Shown here one piece after another: positions 24,867-32,964 of a DNA stretch of 64,000 nucleotides. How positions within the stretch are numbered: position 1 is the first letter of the stretch; each line of letters opens with the position of its first letter. Origin of the DNA: a virus; IMG/VR virus record IMGVR_UViG_3300031703_000002, positions 1-64,000 of that record; one strand, 5' to 3'. The notes below the pieces were generated by a model that had not been told where the DNA came from, searched no databases, and saw only the letters and a list, made by a program, of their open reading frames with translations. Position numbers and translations under genes: made by a program.

Positions 24867-26285
24867 ATGCTATTAGATATTGAGCAAACCGACAGGGAAC
24901 TAATTATTTCTTACTACGACAAAGAGGGCAAAGTATCATTTAAAAGATATGGCGTTAATCAATTCCAAAATTGGGTAGTAACTAAAGATACTGATAAACA
25001 CAAAGATGCAACATATAGAAATTGGGATGGTAGAGCTCTAAAAAGAGGTTACGCTAAATCATTCAACAAGTTTAGTTTATTATATTTCATGGATTCTCTA
25101 CCAGAAAAAGACAGGGAAGAGATCTACGAATTTAATATGCCACGAACGTACTTTGTAGATATTGAAACAGAAATAGTTGATGGTTTCCCAAAAGCAGAAG
25201 AAGCTAAAACTAGAATTCTATCGTTTTCAATAATTACACCAGAACGTAAAGCAATTGTATTAGGATTAGAAGACATGTCTCAGGAAGATATGAAGAAAAT
25301 ACAGGCAGATACCAACAAACATTTCAAAGACTACGACCAAGATTGGGAATTCTCATATCATAAATTTGATAATGAGTATAATATGTTATATACGTTTTTG
25401 CATAAGTTTTTACCTAAGTTCCCAATGATGACAGGGTGGAATTTCATCAACTATGATTGGCAGTATATAGTCAATAGATGTAAACGATTACAGATCGATA
25501 TGGAGCAAGTGGCAATCACTGGTGCGTTAGATAGAAAGGATAGTCGTCCATTACATATGGGTATTTTAGATTACATGCAATTATATGACAAATATGATAG
25601 ATCGGTTGCTGTTAAAGAATCTAATTCATTAGACTTTGTTTCAGGAGCAGTTTTAGATGTTAAGAAAATTAAATATTCTGGAGGACTTCAAGAACTATAT
25701 GAAAATGATTTTACTAAGTACATTTATTACAACGTAGTCGATTCATGTTTAGTATACTATATAGATCAACAGTTAAAATCGATGGAAGTTCTTTTAACTC
25801 TAGCAACCATTACTAAGATGCCATTATATAAAGCATCATCACCTGTTGCGATTACAGAATCACTACTTGCAAGAAAACTTGCAGAACAGAATAAAAAGAT
25901 TGGTGTAGAATATGGTAAAGCCGATGCTCTTAAAGAAGGTAAATTCGAAGGAGCTTTCGTTAAGCAACCAATTGTTGGATATTATAGTGGAGTAAGTGCA
26001 TTTGATTTTGCATCGCTATATCCTTCAATAATGAGACAATTTAATATTTCCCCCGAATCATATGTTGAGCAAGTACCTGAAGCAGAAATTCCAACAAGAC
26101 GAAAAGACAAAAAGGTAATTGTCTGTGAAAACGGAGTGGTATTCAAAAAAGAAGATTCTATTCTTAAAAAAATATTAGCAGATTTATATGAGCAAAGAAA
26201 GGACTATAAAAAGACCTCTTATGCGTATTACGAGAAGGCTGCTAAGCTAGAAAAGAAATTAAAAAAATTAAATAGAATTAAATAA
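24867..26285 (+). CDS. gp43A: DNA polymerase family B, N-terminal part (split gp43)
   Basis: The 472-residue protein contains the 3'-5' exonuclease motifs (Exo I YFVDIETE with D98/E100; Exo II NFINYDWQY with D197; Exo III YYNVVDSCL with D292) and polymerase motif A (FDFASLYPSIMRQFN, D380). It stops within the fingers after a Lys-rich helix (about 445-472). Motifs B and C are missing here but are encoded at 31360, about 5 kb downstream. Together the halves make 874 residues, close to T4 gp43 (898). The two polypeptides presumably assemble into one polymerase. Confidence 0.92.
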   Translation: MLLDIEQTDRELIISYYDKEGKVSFKRYGVNQFQNWVVTKDTDKHKDATYRNWDGRALKRGYAKSFNKFSLLYFMDSLPEKDREEIYEFNMPRTYFVDIETEIVDGFPKAEEAKTRILSFSIITPERKAIVLGLEDMSQEDMKKIQADTNKHFKDYDQDWEFSYHKFDNEYNMLYTFLHKFLPKFPMMTGWNFINYDWQYIVNRCKRLQIDMEQVAITGALDRKDSRPLHMGILDYMQLYDKYDRSVAVKESNSLDFVSGAVLDVKKIKYSGGLQELYENDFTKYIYYNVVDSCLVYYIDQQLKSMEVLLTLATITKMPLYKASSPVAITESLLARKLAEQNKKIGVEYGKADALKEGKFEGAFVKQPIVGYYSGVSAFDFASLYPSIMRQFNISPESYVEQVPEAEIPTRRKDKKVIVCENGVVFKKEDSILKKILADLYEQRKDYKKTSYAYYEKAAKLEKKLKKLNRIK

Positions 26286-26288
26286 TAC

Positions 26289-26317
26289 TTACATTGTATA
26301 TTTAGTTGATATATAAT
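26289..26317 (+). promoter_or_regulatory. promoter before nrdB
   Basis: TTACAT (26289-26294), 17 bases and TATAAT (26312-26317) fit a sigma-70-like layout. The TATAAT lies within GATATATAA (26308-26316), the late box, so early and late use are both possible. Confidence 0.4.
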
Positions 26318-26342
26318 TAACATCAAAACACTTAACACTTAT

Positions 26343-27320
26343 ATGAGCGATATTTTTCAAAAAAGAGTAAACATTTTACCATATCAATATCCACAGCTTT
26401 TGGCATATAAAGATGCTATCAGACATTCTTATTGGATACATACAGAATTTAATTTTACAACAGATATCGATGACTTTAAAACTAAGATTTCAACCAAAGA
26501 ACGAGAAGTTATTAAAAGATCAATGCTTGCGATTGCGCAAATAGAGGTAAATGTTAAAACTTTCTGGGCAGATCTTTATAAAAGAATGCCAATTACAGAA
26601 ATCGGAGATGTTGGAATGACATTTGCAGAATCTGAAGTAAGACATAAAGATGCATATGCACAGTTACTATTAATCTTAGGACTTGAAAAAGAGTTCGAAC
26701 ATGTTGTAGAGATTCCTGCAATTAAAGACAGAATTGCATACTTGACTAAATATTTAGATGGAACAAGAAGCAGAGACAATAAAATGTACACAAAATCAGT
26801 GTTATTATTTTCTTTATTCATTGAACATGTAAGTTTGTTTAGTCAATTCTTTATTATGATGTCTTTCAATAAAGAGAAGAATCTTTTTAAAGGTATTTCT
26901 AATGTTGTCGAAGCTACAAGTAAAGAAGAAGAAATTCATGGAAACTTTGGATCTGAATTGATCAATATTATTAAAGAAGAGAATCCTGAATGGTTCGATG
27001 AAGAATTCGAACAACTAATAGATTCAGCATGTAAAAAAGCATATGTAGCAGAATGCAAAATATTAGATTGGATATTTGAAAAAGGTGAACTTGATTTCTT
27101 ATCTAAAGAAAATATTAAAAACTTTATTAAAAACAGATTTAACAATTCATTAAATAGAATTGGAATGAAATCAATATTTGATATTGATCTTATTGAATTA
27201 GAAAAATCATTATGGTTTGACGTAGAGATACTATCAACTAAAGAAGGCGATTTCTTTTATAAGAAAAGCGTAGATTACAACAAGAAGTCTAAGTCAATAA
27301 CTGAAGACGATTTATTTTAA
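26343..27320 (+). CDS. nrdB: ribonucleotide reductase class I, beta subunit
   Basis: The 325-residue protein has the ferritin-like RNR small-subunit helices: QIEVNVKTFW with the first ligand as Glu, AESEVRHKDAY holding the ExxH pair and, four residues after the His, a Tyr in the place of the radical tyrosine, a helix with LFIEHVSLF, and KEEEIHGNFG with the second ExxH. The C-terminus ITEDDLF would dock into NrdA. It provides the radical for dNTP synthesis during replication. It is followed by nrdA after 22 bases. The Glu in place of the usual first Asp ligand is common in several bacterial subgroups. Confidence 0.92.
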   Translation: MSDIFQKRVNILPYQYPQLLAYKDAIRHSYWIHTEFNFTTDIDDFKTKISTKEREVIKRSMLAIAQIEVNVKTFWADLYKRMPITEIGDVGMTFAESEVRHKDAYAQLLLILGLEKEFEHVVEIPAIKDRIAYLTKYLDGTRSRDNKMYTKSVLLFSLFIEHVSLFSQFFIMMSFNKEKNLFKGISNVVEATSKEEEIHGNFGSELINIIKEENPEWFDEEFEQLIDSACKKAYVAECKILDWIFEKGELDFLSKENIKNFIKNRFNNSLNRIGMKSIFDIDLIELEKSLWFDVEILSTKEGDFFYKKSVDYNKKSKSITEDDLF

Positions 27321-27342
27321 AATTATTAAAAAACTAAAACAC

Positions 27343-28968
27343 ATGGAATACGAAAAGAATTACTGGCTTAACGAAGACAGTAGGCAATTTCTTTCAAGGG
27401 GTTATATTGACGAAACCCCAGAGCAAAGAATTAAAGATGTCGCAAATACAGCAGAGAGATATTTAAAAATTGATGGATTTGCGAGAAAGTTCGAAGATTA
27501 TATGGAACGCGGATTCTATAGTTTATCAACTCCAGTTTGGATCAACTTTGGAAAAGATAAAGGACTTCCTGTTAGTTGCTATGGATCAAACGTTGATGAT
27601 ACATTAGATAGCATCTTAAATGGAAGTAGAGAAATAGGAATGATGTCAAAATACGGAGGAGGAACTTCTGTATATTTAGGAAATATTAGATCAAGAGGAA
27701 CTAATATTTCAACAGGAGGTACAGCAGATGGACCAGTACACTATGCTAGAATGTATGATACAACAGTTGATGTATGTAAACAATCAGAAGCAAGACGTGG
27801 AGCATGTGCAGCTTGGTTACCAGTAGAACACAATGATATTTTAGAATTCTTAGATATTGGTAGTGAAGGTAATCCTATTCAAAACTTACAATTCGGAGTT
27901 ACTGTTGGTGATGAATGGATTGCAGAAATGAAAGCTGGAGATTCTGATAAGCGTAAAATATGGGCAAAGATTATTCAAAAGAGAAATGAATTTGGCTTTC
28001 CTTATATTATGTTTAAAGATAATTCAAACAACAATTCACCATATAAAGAATTAGGTTTAGAAATCACAGCATCTAATTTATGTAGTGAGATTCAGTTACC
28101 AACAGATTCTTTTAATTCATTCGTATGTTGCTTAGGTTCTATTAACCTTTTACACTGGGATGAAATTAAAGATACTGATGCAATCGAAACATACACATTA
28201 TTCTTAAATGCAGTAATGGATGAATTCGTTAAGAAATCTACAAATATGCCAGGTATGGCAAGAGCACATCGTTTTGCTGAACAACACAGAGCATTGGGAT
28301 TAGGCGTACTTGGATACCACTCGTTATTTCAATCTAAATTAATTACATTTGATTCTATTCAAGCAAAGGGATTAAATCATGATATATTTAGTACTTTAAA
28401 AGAAAGAAGTGAAAAAGCATCTAAATGGTTACATGACGAAAGAGGTTACAGATCAATTAGACCTGGATTTGCAAACACAACATTGCTTGCAGTTGCACCA
28501 ACTAAATCAAGTTCTTTTATATTAGGACAAGTTTCTATGGGTATTGAACCAATCAAATCTAATTATTTTATTAAAGATTTGGCAAAGTCAAAGACTATCT
28601 ATAAGAACCCATTCCTTATTGAAGAATTAATCAAATATGATTTAAATACTCCACAAGTTTGGGAAGATATTTTAAAAAGAGATGGATCTGTCCAACACTT
28701 AGACTTTCCAACTAAAGAAGTTTTCAAATCATTTGTTGAGTTATCTCCAAAAGAAATCGTATTACAAGCGGCACAGAGACAAAAGTTCATTGATCAATCA
28801 CAATCGTTAAACATTATGATACATCCAAGCGTACCAGCAAAGGATATTAATCAATTGTATTTATATGCACATGAAGAAGGCGTTAAGACGCTTTACTATC
28901 AATTTAGTCAAAGTTCAGCGCAATCATTTGCAAGAGATATTCTTGAATGTTCAAGTTGCGAGGGTTAA
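27343..28968 (+). CDS. nrdA: ribonucleotide reductase class I, alpha subunit without ATP-cone
   Basis: The 541-residue catalytic subunit shows the active-site cysteines: LPVSCYGSN, ASNLCSEIQLP with the thiyl-radical Cys and neighbouring Asn/Glu, and FVCCLGSINL. It also has GGGTSVYLGNIR, a C-terminal TLYYQ radical-transfer Tyr pair and a CxxC tail (LECSSCEG). At 541 residues it is much shorter than E. coli NrdA (about 760), and the N-terminus begins directly in the helical domain with no ATP-cone, so overall dATP feedback control is probably absent. That would suit a phage needing high dNTP output. Confidence 0.92.
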   Translation: MEYEKNYWLNEDSRQFLSRGYIDETPEQRIKDVANTAERYLKIDGFARKFEDYMERGFYSLSTPVWINFGKDKGLPVSCYGSNVDDTLDSILNGSREIGMMSKYGGGTSVYLGNIRSRGTNISTGGTADGPVHYARMYDTTVDVCKQSEARRGACAAWLPVEHNDILEFLDIGSEGNPIQNLQFGVTVGDEWIAEMKAGDSDKRKIWAKIIQKRNEFGFPYIMFKDNSNNNSPYKELGLEITASNLCSEIQLPTDSFNSFVCCLGSINLLHWDEIKDTDAIETYTLFLNAVMDEFVKKSTNMPGMARAHRFAEQHRALGLGVLGYHSLFQSKLITFDSIQAKGLNHDIFSTLKERSEKASKWLHDERGYRSIRPGFANTTLLAVAPTKSSSFILGQVSMGIEPIKSNYFIKDLAKSKTIYKNPFLIEELIKYDLNTPQVWEDILKRDGSVQHLDFPTKEVFKSFVELSPKEIVLQAAQRQKFIDQSQSLNIMIHPSVPAKDINQLYLYAHEEGVKTLYYQFSQSSAQSFARDILECSSCEG

Positions 28969-28974
28969 AATAAA

Positions 28975-29060
28975 GGTGTGGTTTGAATACCACTCTTAGG
29001 ACCGAAACTAGTTTTCGGATAGAAGCCGGGGGTTCGCTACTTCCCGGCTTCGTTTTGTTT
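28975..29060 (+). ncRNA. three-hairpin structured RNA ending in a strong terminator
   Basis: Right after nrdA are three consecutive hairpins: GTGGT/ACCAC (28978-28993), CCGAAA/TTTCGG (29002-29018) and GAAGCCGGG/CCCGGCTTC (29022-29051, 12-base loop) with a T-rich tail. The last is a clear terminator. The region is much richer in G+C than its surroundings. It resembles a tRNA in having three arms, but there is no acceptor stem and the T-loop does not fit. It may be only a terminator with upstream stems, or a small RNA processed from the nrd transcript. Confidence 0.55.
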
Positions 29061-29071
29061 AAAGAAAAATA

Positions 29072-29080
29072 GATATATAA
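29072..29080 (+). promoter_or_regulatory. late promoter GATATATAA before the CTS gene trio
   Basis: This exact late box lies directly after the nrdA terminator and 32 bases before the ATG at 29113, with nothing else between, so it is a good example of an isolated late promoter. Confidence 0.6.
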
Positions 29081-29096
29081 CCTAATAATACAACAA

Positions 29097-29152
29097 ACAA
29101 AACAAAACAATTATGAAACACGTAAAATTATTTGAAGCATTTGCTTCAACAG
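29097..29152 (+). repeat. leader-plus-CTS repeat, copy 1
   Basis: The A-rich leader and the first dozen codons (MKHVKLFEAFAST) are nearly identical at DNA level to copies at 29850 and 30187. The three are direct repeats able to recombine. Confidence 0.75.
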
Positions 29153-29424
29153 TAAACGAAGCAAAATCTTATAAGAAAGAATTCAAAGAGATCAAAGATT
29201 ACTTCCATAATGTAACGCTAGACGGAAACCAAATAACAGTATGGGATTTTGAAGAAAACAAAGACTACGCAGTGGTATTCACATGGTATCCTGAAGAAGA
29301 AACAGCAAATGGTGAAGACCAAAGGATTGCAAGGTCTGATGATGGCGACAAAATTAAAACAGCAGAAGACTTCATAGATTTCGTTAATGATCATGCGCCA
29401 GAAGAAGAAGAAAACTGGGACTAA
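29113..29424 (+). CDS. small acidic CTS-bearing protein
   Basis: The 103-residue protein begins MKHVKLFEAFASTVNEAK, CTS-like with a possible cut after VNE. The rest is acidic (WDFEENKDYAVVF; a HAPEEEENWD end) with a small alpha/beta fold ending in an acidic tail. Related sequence patterns appear in the C-terminal half of the next gene (W-D, Y-x-x-x-F and the D-F-I/T terminal helix), so they are likely relatives. It is probably a small packaged or core protein; the function is unknown. Confidence 0.7.
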   Translation: MKHVKLFEAFASTVNEAKSYKKEFKEIKDYFHNVTLDGNQITVWDFEENKDYAVVFTWYPEEETANGEDQRIARSDDGDKIKTAEDFIDFVNDHAPEEEENWD

Positions 29425-29444
29425 ATAAATTAAAATATAATATT

Positions 29445-30173
29445 ATGGCAAAAGCATTCGCAGTAACAGAAAATACACCAGATTATGGAGTAATACACTT
29501 GTATTTAAATCAAGGTGCAGCTAAAAAGAAATTAGCAGAACTAGAAAAAGCACAAAAAGAAGATCCTGATTTTGATGATGATGAAGTTGAATTTGAAATG
29601 AACGATTTTAAATTAACAGATGGTACAGCATATGGTCATAAATCAGAAGGATCTATAGAATACGGAGATGCTCCTGAAGATTCATTTGAAGAAAGAAAAG
29701 AAGATGCAGCTGAATATTCTGAATGGGGCGCAGTTGTCGATTTAGCAAAACACAAGTATGTTCAAATTTACGTAGGATCTGCAATAGAGGTTGCACCATC
29801 AAAGGCATCAGTTTTTATTTATGAAGCAGATGAAATATCAGAACATGTTAAACAAAACAAAACAATTATGAAACACGTAAAATTATTCGAAGCGTTTGTT
29901 GCAAATATCAACGAAGCTAAAGTAAACCTTAAGAAAGAATTTAAAAACTTAGAAAATCAATATGATGCATCATTCGATGGTGATATTATATCAATTGTTG
30001 GTGAAAATCCATTTGATGATGGCAACGAATACACATTCAATTGGGATGGTACTGCAGTTTGGTCAGACGAAGATAACTACGGTGGTCAAGAATGGTCAAG
30101 TGAAGTAACATCAGTTGATGATTTCACATCTTTAATAGATGGTGGTTCAATTGACGGCGGAGACTGGCAATAA
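29445..30173 (+). CDS. fused protein: N-terminal unknown domain plus internal CTS module
   Basis: The 242-codon frame has an acidic N-terminal domain (MAKAFAVTENTPDYG to about residue 135) without CTS. It then runs through a translated A-rich leader (KQNKTI) into a second start, ATG 29868, MKHVKLFEAFVANINEAK, followed by an acidic domain like that of the preceding gene. A one-base change near 29850 would restore a TAA before 29868, so this looks like two genes joined by a small indel, or one gene with an internal start. A sequencing error in the A-rich stretch must also be considered. Confidence 0.65.
   Translation: MAKAFAVTENTPDYGVIHLYLNQGAAKKKLAELEKAQKEDPDFDDDEVEFEMNDFKLTDGTAYGHKSEGSIEYGDAPEDSFEERKEDAAEYSEWGAVVDLAKHKYVQIYVGSAIEVAPSKASVFIYEADEISEHVKQNKTIMKHVKLFEAFVANINEAKVNLKKEFKNLENQYDASFDGDIISIVGENPFDDGNEYTFNWDGTAVWSDEDNYGGQEWSSEVTSVDDFTSLIDGGSIDGGDWQ
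29850..29906 (+). repeat. leader-plus-CTS repeat, copy 2 (inside an ORF)
   Basis: This segment matches copy 1 at 29097 through the leader and the MKHVKLFEAF codons, but here it is read through in frame from the upstream gene. Confidence 0.7.
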
Positions 30174-30186
30174 TACAAAATAATAC

Positions 30187-30243
30187 AAAACAAAACAAAA
30201 TAATTATGAAACATGTAAAATTATTTGAAGCATTTGCTTCAAC
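30187..30243 (+). repeat. leader-plus-CTS repeat, copy 3
   Basis: The leader with AAAACAAAACAAAATAATT and the codons for MKHVKLFEAFAST match copy 1 almost exactly. Confidence 0.75.
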
Positions 30244-30490
30244 ATTAAACGAGAAATATTCATCATCAGACATTAAAAAACTTAGAGTGTTTACTGATGA
30301 GGTTGCAGATGACATTTATGATTCATATGAAGATGAATTCATGGATGGTAAATTAGACGAAGACGATTTTAGCCAAGAAGTAATGTTTGATTACATATCT
30401 GATTGGGGTGAAAATAATGAAATGACAGTTAAAGAAATCATTGCTGATTTTTACTGGAAAGATTTACGAGATGAATTAGGTCTTAGATAA
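30206..30490 (+). CDS. small acidic CTS-bearing protein
   Basis: The 94-residue protein begins MKHVKLFEAFASTLNEKY, with LNE as possible cleavage site. The remainder is acidic and helical (VFTDEVADDIYDSYEDEF; KEIIADFYWKDLRDEL). After removal of the peptide a product of about 78 residues would remain. It is the last gene before a strong terminator. The function is unknown; like its neighbours it is a candidate internal head protein. Confidence 0.7.
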   Translation: MKHVKLFEAFASTLNEKYSSSDIKKLRVFTDEVADDIYDSYEDEFMDGKLDEDDFSQEVMFDYISDWGENNEMTVKEIIADFYWKDLRDELGLR

Positions 30491-30516
30491 TATTAAAATT
30501 TAAAGTAAAATTAACC

Positions 30517-30550
30517 AAAGGACATACCATAACAGTATGTCCTTTTTTTA
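30517..30550 (+). terminator. rho-independent terminator
   Basis: AAAGGACATAC pairs perfectly with GTATGTCCTTT around a 7-base loop, followed by Ts. It ends the late CTS trio ahead of the sliding clamp gene. Confidence 0.92.
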
Positions 30551-30579
30551 TGAAACTATTTCATAGTTATAGGTATAAT
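30550..30579 (+). promoter_or_regulatory. sliding clamp promoter with overlapping palindrome
   Basis: TGAAAC (30551-30556) is followed after 17 bases by TATAAT (30574-30579). The -35 element sits in the palindrome TGAAA-CTA-TTTCA (30551-30563). Confidence 0.65.
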
Positions 30580-30612
30580 ATTCAAATATCATTATCTAAA
30601 TAAATAACAATT

Positions 30613-31356
30613 ATGAAATTACAAATTGATCGCATTGACCAACATGCACTAACAGAGTTTATCAATCGCGTTAAACTAATCGACTCATTCATTTATATGA
30701 AAATAAAAGAGGGTCAAATCCATTCAACTGTTTATCTTCCACAAAGAGATGCTGTAAAGCACCACTCTATTGCTGCAGATAAAATCTTCCAAGTAAGTGA
30801 ATGGCCAGATACAGACAAAGAAATGAAGATTGCATTCTTTGAGGGTAACAAAGTTATTGAAGCTATTAAACACTTCGAACACGATGCTATCAAAGGTGAA
30901 TTCGAATTCATTGAAAACGATGAAGAATTCGTAGCATCAACATTACGTATCTTTAATGACGAATTAGAAATTACATTATCATGTTCAGAACCTTCTTTAG
31001 GATTTAAAGATCTTTCAAAAGAACAACGTGATACTATTTTTGCAAGACAAGATTCTAATTTTGATTTTAAATTAGATACACATTCAATCGGAAAAGTTAA
31101 AAACCTATTTGGTTTAGACAAAGACGAAACATTCGGTATCAAATCTGATGTTGCAGGAATTAATGTAAGCGGGAAATCATTTAATGTAGTACTTACGCCC
31201 GATACAAGTGGTAATGGTGCAGTTACAGTTTACAAGAAGTATTTAAATCTATTAGACAAAGAAGAACAAACTGTATATGTTTCAGATTCTAAGGTAGTTT
31301 TCGAATCAAACGATTCAGAAACTCTTTTGACAATCTCTACATGCCAAACTGCATAA
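30613..31356 (+). CDS. gp45: sliding clamp (gp45-like)
   Basis: The 247-residue protein is acidic and has the alternating strand pattern of a trimeric sliding clamp: ALTEFINRVKLIDSFIYMKI at the start, KMKIAFFEG-type central strands, SCSEPSLGFKDL in the interdomain region, and a C-terminal domain ending VVFESNDSETLLTIS. T4 gp45 has 228 residues. It lies four bases before the polymerase C-terminal ORF, whose product it would tether. In T4 gp45 also activates late transcription with gp33 and gp55, both of which have candidates here. Confidence 0.78.
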   Translation: MKLQIDRIDQHALTEFINRVKLIDSFIYMKIKEGQIHSTVYLPQRDAVKHHSIAADKIFQVSEWPDTDKEMKIAFFEGNKVIEAIKHFEHDAIKGEFEFIENDEEFVASTLRIFNDELEITLSCSEPSLGFKDLSKEQRDTIFARQDSNFDFKLDTHSIGKVKNLFGLDKDETFGIKSDVAGINVSGKSFNVVLTPDTSGNGAVTVYKKYLNLLDKEEQTVYVSDSKVVFESNDSETLLTISTCQTA

Positions 31357-31359
31357 TAA

Positions 31360-32568
31360 ATGAATATAGAAGAGTTAGAAAATAAATCAATTGATCAACT
31401 AACAGATGATGAGGCGAAGTTGCTTGTAGACCACTACAAGCAGCTTTCTGCTAAATTCACTGCTTATGAACAGGCTGTAAAACTAAGTCTTAACTCTATT
31501 TATGGTGCATTCGGTAACAAATGGTTTCACTTTTTCAACATCGACATAGCAGAATCTATAACTAAACAAGGTAAAAATGCAATTCTTTATTCTGAAACAA
31601 TACTTAACAAATATGTTAATGATTTTTGGCACAAGGACACTGCAGTCCATAATCACTTCAATATTAAAGTCAAGGGTAAGATTGAAAAACCCTCAGTAAT
31701 TTATATTGATACTGATTCATGTTATGTACAGTTTCAAGATTTATACGAATCTATTATTTGGGAAGATGAATCTAAGAAGATGGAAATTGATGTGTTTATT
31801 CTTGCGTTCTATGCATTTAGATTAAGAGACTACATCACAAAGTGCATGGAGAAATATGCAGATGTTAGAAACACAGATAACTTCTTAATGTTTGAATTAG
31901 AATCTCTTGCATATAATGGAATTTGGATGTCAAAGAAAAAATACATTCAAAACATTGCATGGGACGATAAACTAGCAGTAACAGATAGACATCCATCTCT
32001 TAAGAAAGTAAAAACAATTGGTTTTGATACAATACAATCATCAACACCTAAGTTTGCTAGAGAACGTTTAGTAGAATGCCTTAAGATATTGTTTAGATCA
32101 GAAATACAACCAACTGCAACAGAGTTACAATTGCTTGTAGAGTATATGAAAAAATGTAAGAAAGAATTCAAATTAACTGACATAGATAATATTTCATTTA
32201 ATAAGAGAACTAACAACATTGATAAGTATATCTTAGATGATCAAGAAGAATTACAGATTGGGCTAAAATGTCCAGCAAATGTAAAAGCAGCAGGATACTA
32301 TAATTATATTTTAAATAATAATAAGAAGTATAAAAATAAGTATAAGCTGATTGGAAATGGTGAAAAGCTTAAGATCTACAATTGTATTGGTACAATCAGT
32401 GAGGTTTATGCATTTCTACCAAACGAACATCCTTATGAAATTGCACCAAAAGTGGACTACGATACTCAATTTGAGAAAGCAATGATTGATCCATTGAATA
32501 GAGTGCTTACGGCAATAGGATTACAAACGCTAGACACTAACCTAATTTACGCTTCGGCATTATTTTAA
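31360..32568 (+). CDS. gp43B: DNA polymerase family B, C-terminal part (split gp43)
   Basis: The 402-residue protein begins in the fingers and contains polymerase motif B (KLSLNSIYGAFGN, about 41-53) and motif C (IYIDTDSCY, D117/D119), followed by thumb-type sequence and a C-terminal ALF that may bind the clamp. It lacks exonuclease and motif A, which are in the ORF at 24867. It is encoded directly behind gp45, so its synthesis is coupled to the clamp. An intact active site requires both halves. Its own start (MNIEELENKSIDQL) has an acidic helix that could pair with the basic helix at the end of the N-terminal half. Confidence 0.92.
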   Translation: MNIEELENKSIDQLTDDEAKLLVDHYKQLSAKFTAYEQAVKLSLNSIYGAFGNKWFHFFNIDIAESITKQGKNAILYSETILNKYVNDFWHKDTAVHNHFNIKVKGKIEKPSVIYIDTDSCYVQFQDLYESIIWEDESKKMEIDVFILAFYAFRLRDYITKCMEKYADVRNTDNFLMFELESLAYNGIWMSKKKYIQNIAWDDKLAVTDRHPSLKKVKTIGFDTIQSSTPKFARERLVECLKILFRSEIQPTATELQLLVEYMKKCKKEFKLTDIDNISFNKRTNNIDKYILDDQEELQIGLKCPANVKAAGYYNYILNNNKKYKNKYKLIGNGEKLKIYNCIGTISEVYAFLPNEHPYEIAPKVDYDTQFEKAMIDPLNRVLTAIGLQTLDTNLIYASALF

Positions 32569-32572
32569 CATT

Positions 32573-32749
32573 ATGGAATTAAAAGAACTAATATATTTAC
32601 TAGAAAAGGAAAATCCAAACAACATGACATTTGGCCAAAAGGTCAGAGAACTTGTATGGAAAATGAAAAAAGCTCAAAGTCAAGAAATTGCTGATGAGCA
32701 ACTAAGTGGACAAATAGATATGTTTGAAAAGAAACAATTATGGAAGTAA
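32573..32749 (+). CDS. small protein with PIP-like QIDMF motif
   Basis: The 58-codon ORF starts at ATG 32573, four bases after the polymerase stop, and overlaps the next small ORF by ten bases. The helical, charged product ends SGQIDMFEKKQLWK; Q-x-x-M-F resembles clamp-interacting peptides. Position right after gp45 and polymerase fits an accessory replication factor, but no family is recognised. Confidence 0.55.
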   Translation: MELKELIYLLEKENPNNMTFGQKVRELVWKMKKAQSQEIADEQLSGQIDMFEKKQLWK

Positions 32750-32916
32750 ATTTAACAACCGAACAACAGGAATATGTTGACGAGTACACTCTTATTTTAA
32801 ATAGATTGTCAAGTATTCAAGAAAGAATAATTGCTCTAAAGGAAGAGGCTGATACAACCGTAGCAGAATTGAATGAACTTAGGCTTCGAGAGCGTGAGGC
32901 GTTTCCTGAACAATAA
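32740..32916 (+). CDS. small coiled-coil protein
   Basis: The 58-codon ORF starts inside the end of the previous one (ATG 32740) and stops at 32916, at the uvsX promoter. The product is almost wholly an amphipathic helix (LILNRLSSIQERIIALKEEA), probably a coiled coil. Tight overlap with neighbours supports expression. Function is unknown. Confidence 0.55.
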   Translation: MEVNLTTEQQEYVDEYTLILNRLSSIQERIIALKEEADTTVAELNELRLREREAFPEQ

Positions 32917-32944
32917 GAAACAATTCAATGTTTCATCATATAAT
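32916..32944 (+). promoter_or_regulatory. uvsX promoter with GAAAC/GTTTC inverted repeat
   Basis: AGAAAC (32916-32921), 17 bases and TATAAT (32939-32944). GAAAC (32917-32921) and GTTTC (32930-32934) form an inverted repeat within the promoter. Confidence 0.62.
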
Positions 32945-32964
32945 ATAAAAATAACAATATAAAA

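Noticed and set aside
28975-29060. A tRNA gene
   Set aside because: Three stems are present, but there is no acceptor stem, the supposed T-loop TTCGCTA does not fit the consensus, and the last stem with its T tail is a normal terminator.
26286-31359. An intein, intron or homing endonuclease splitting the polymerase
   Set aside because: The intervening DNA holds complete ordinary genes (nrdB, nrdA, CTS genes, gp45), and no LAGLIDADG, HNH or GIY-YIG motif or splice-type ends were seen.
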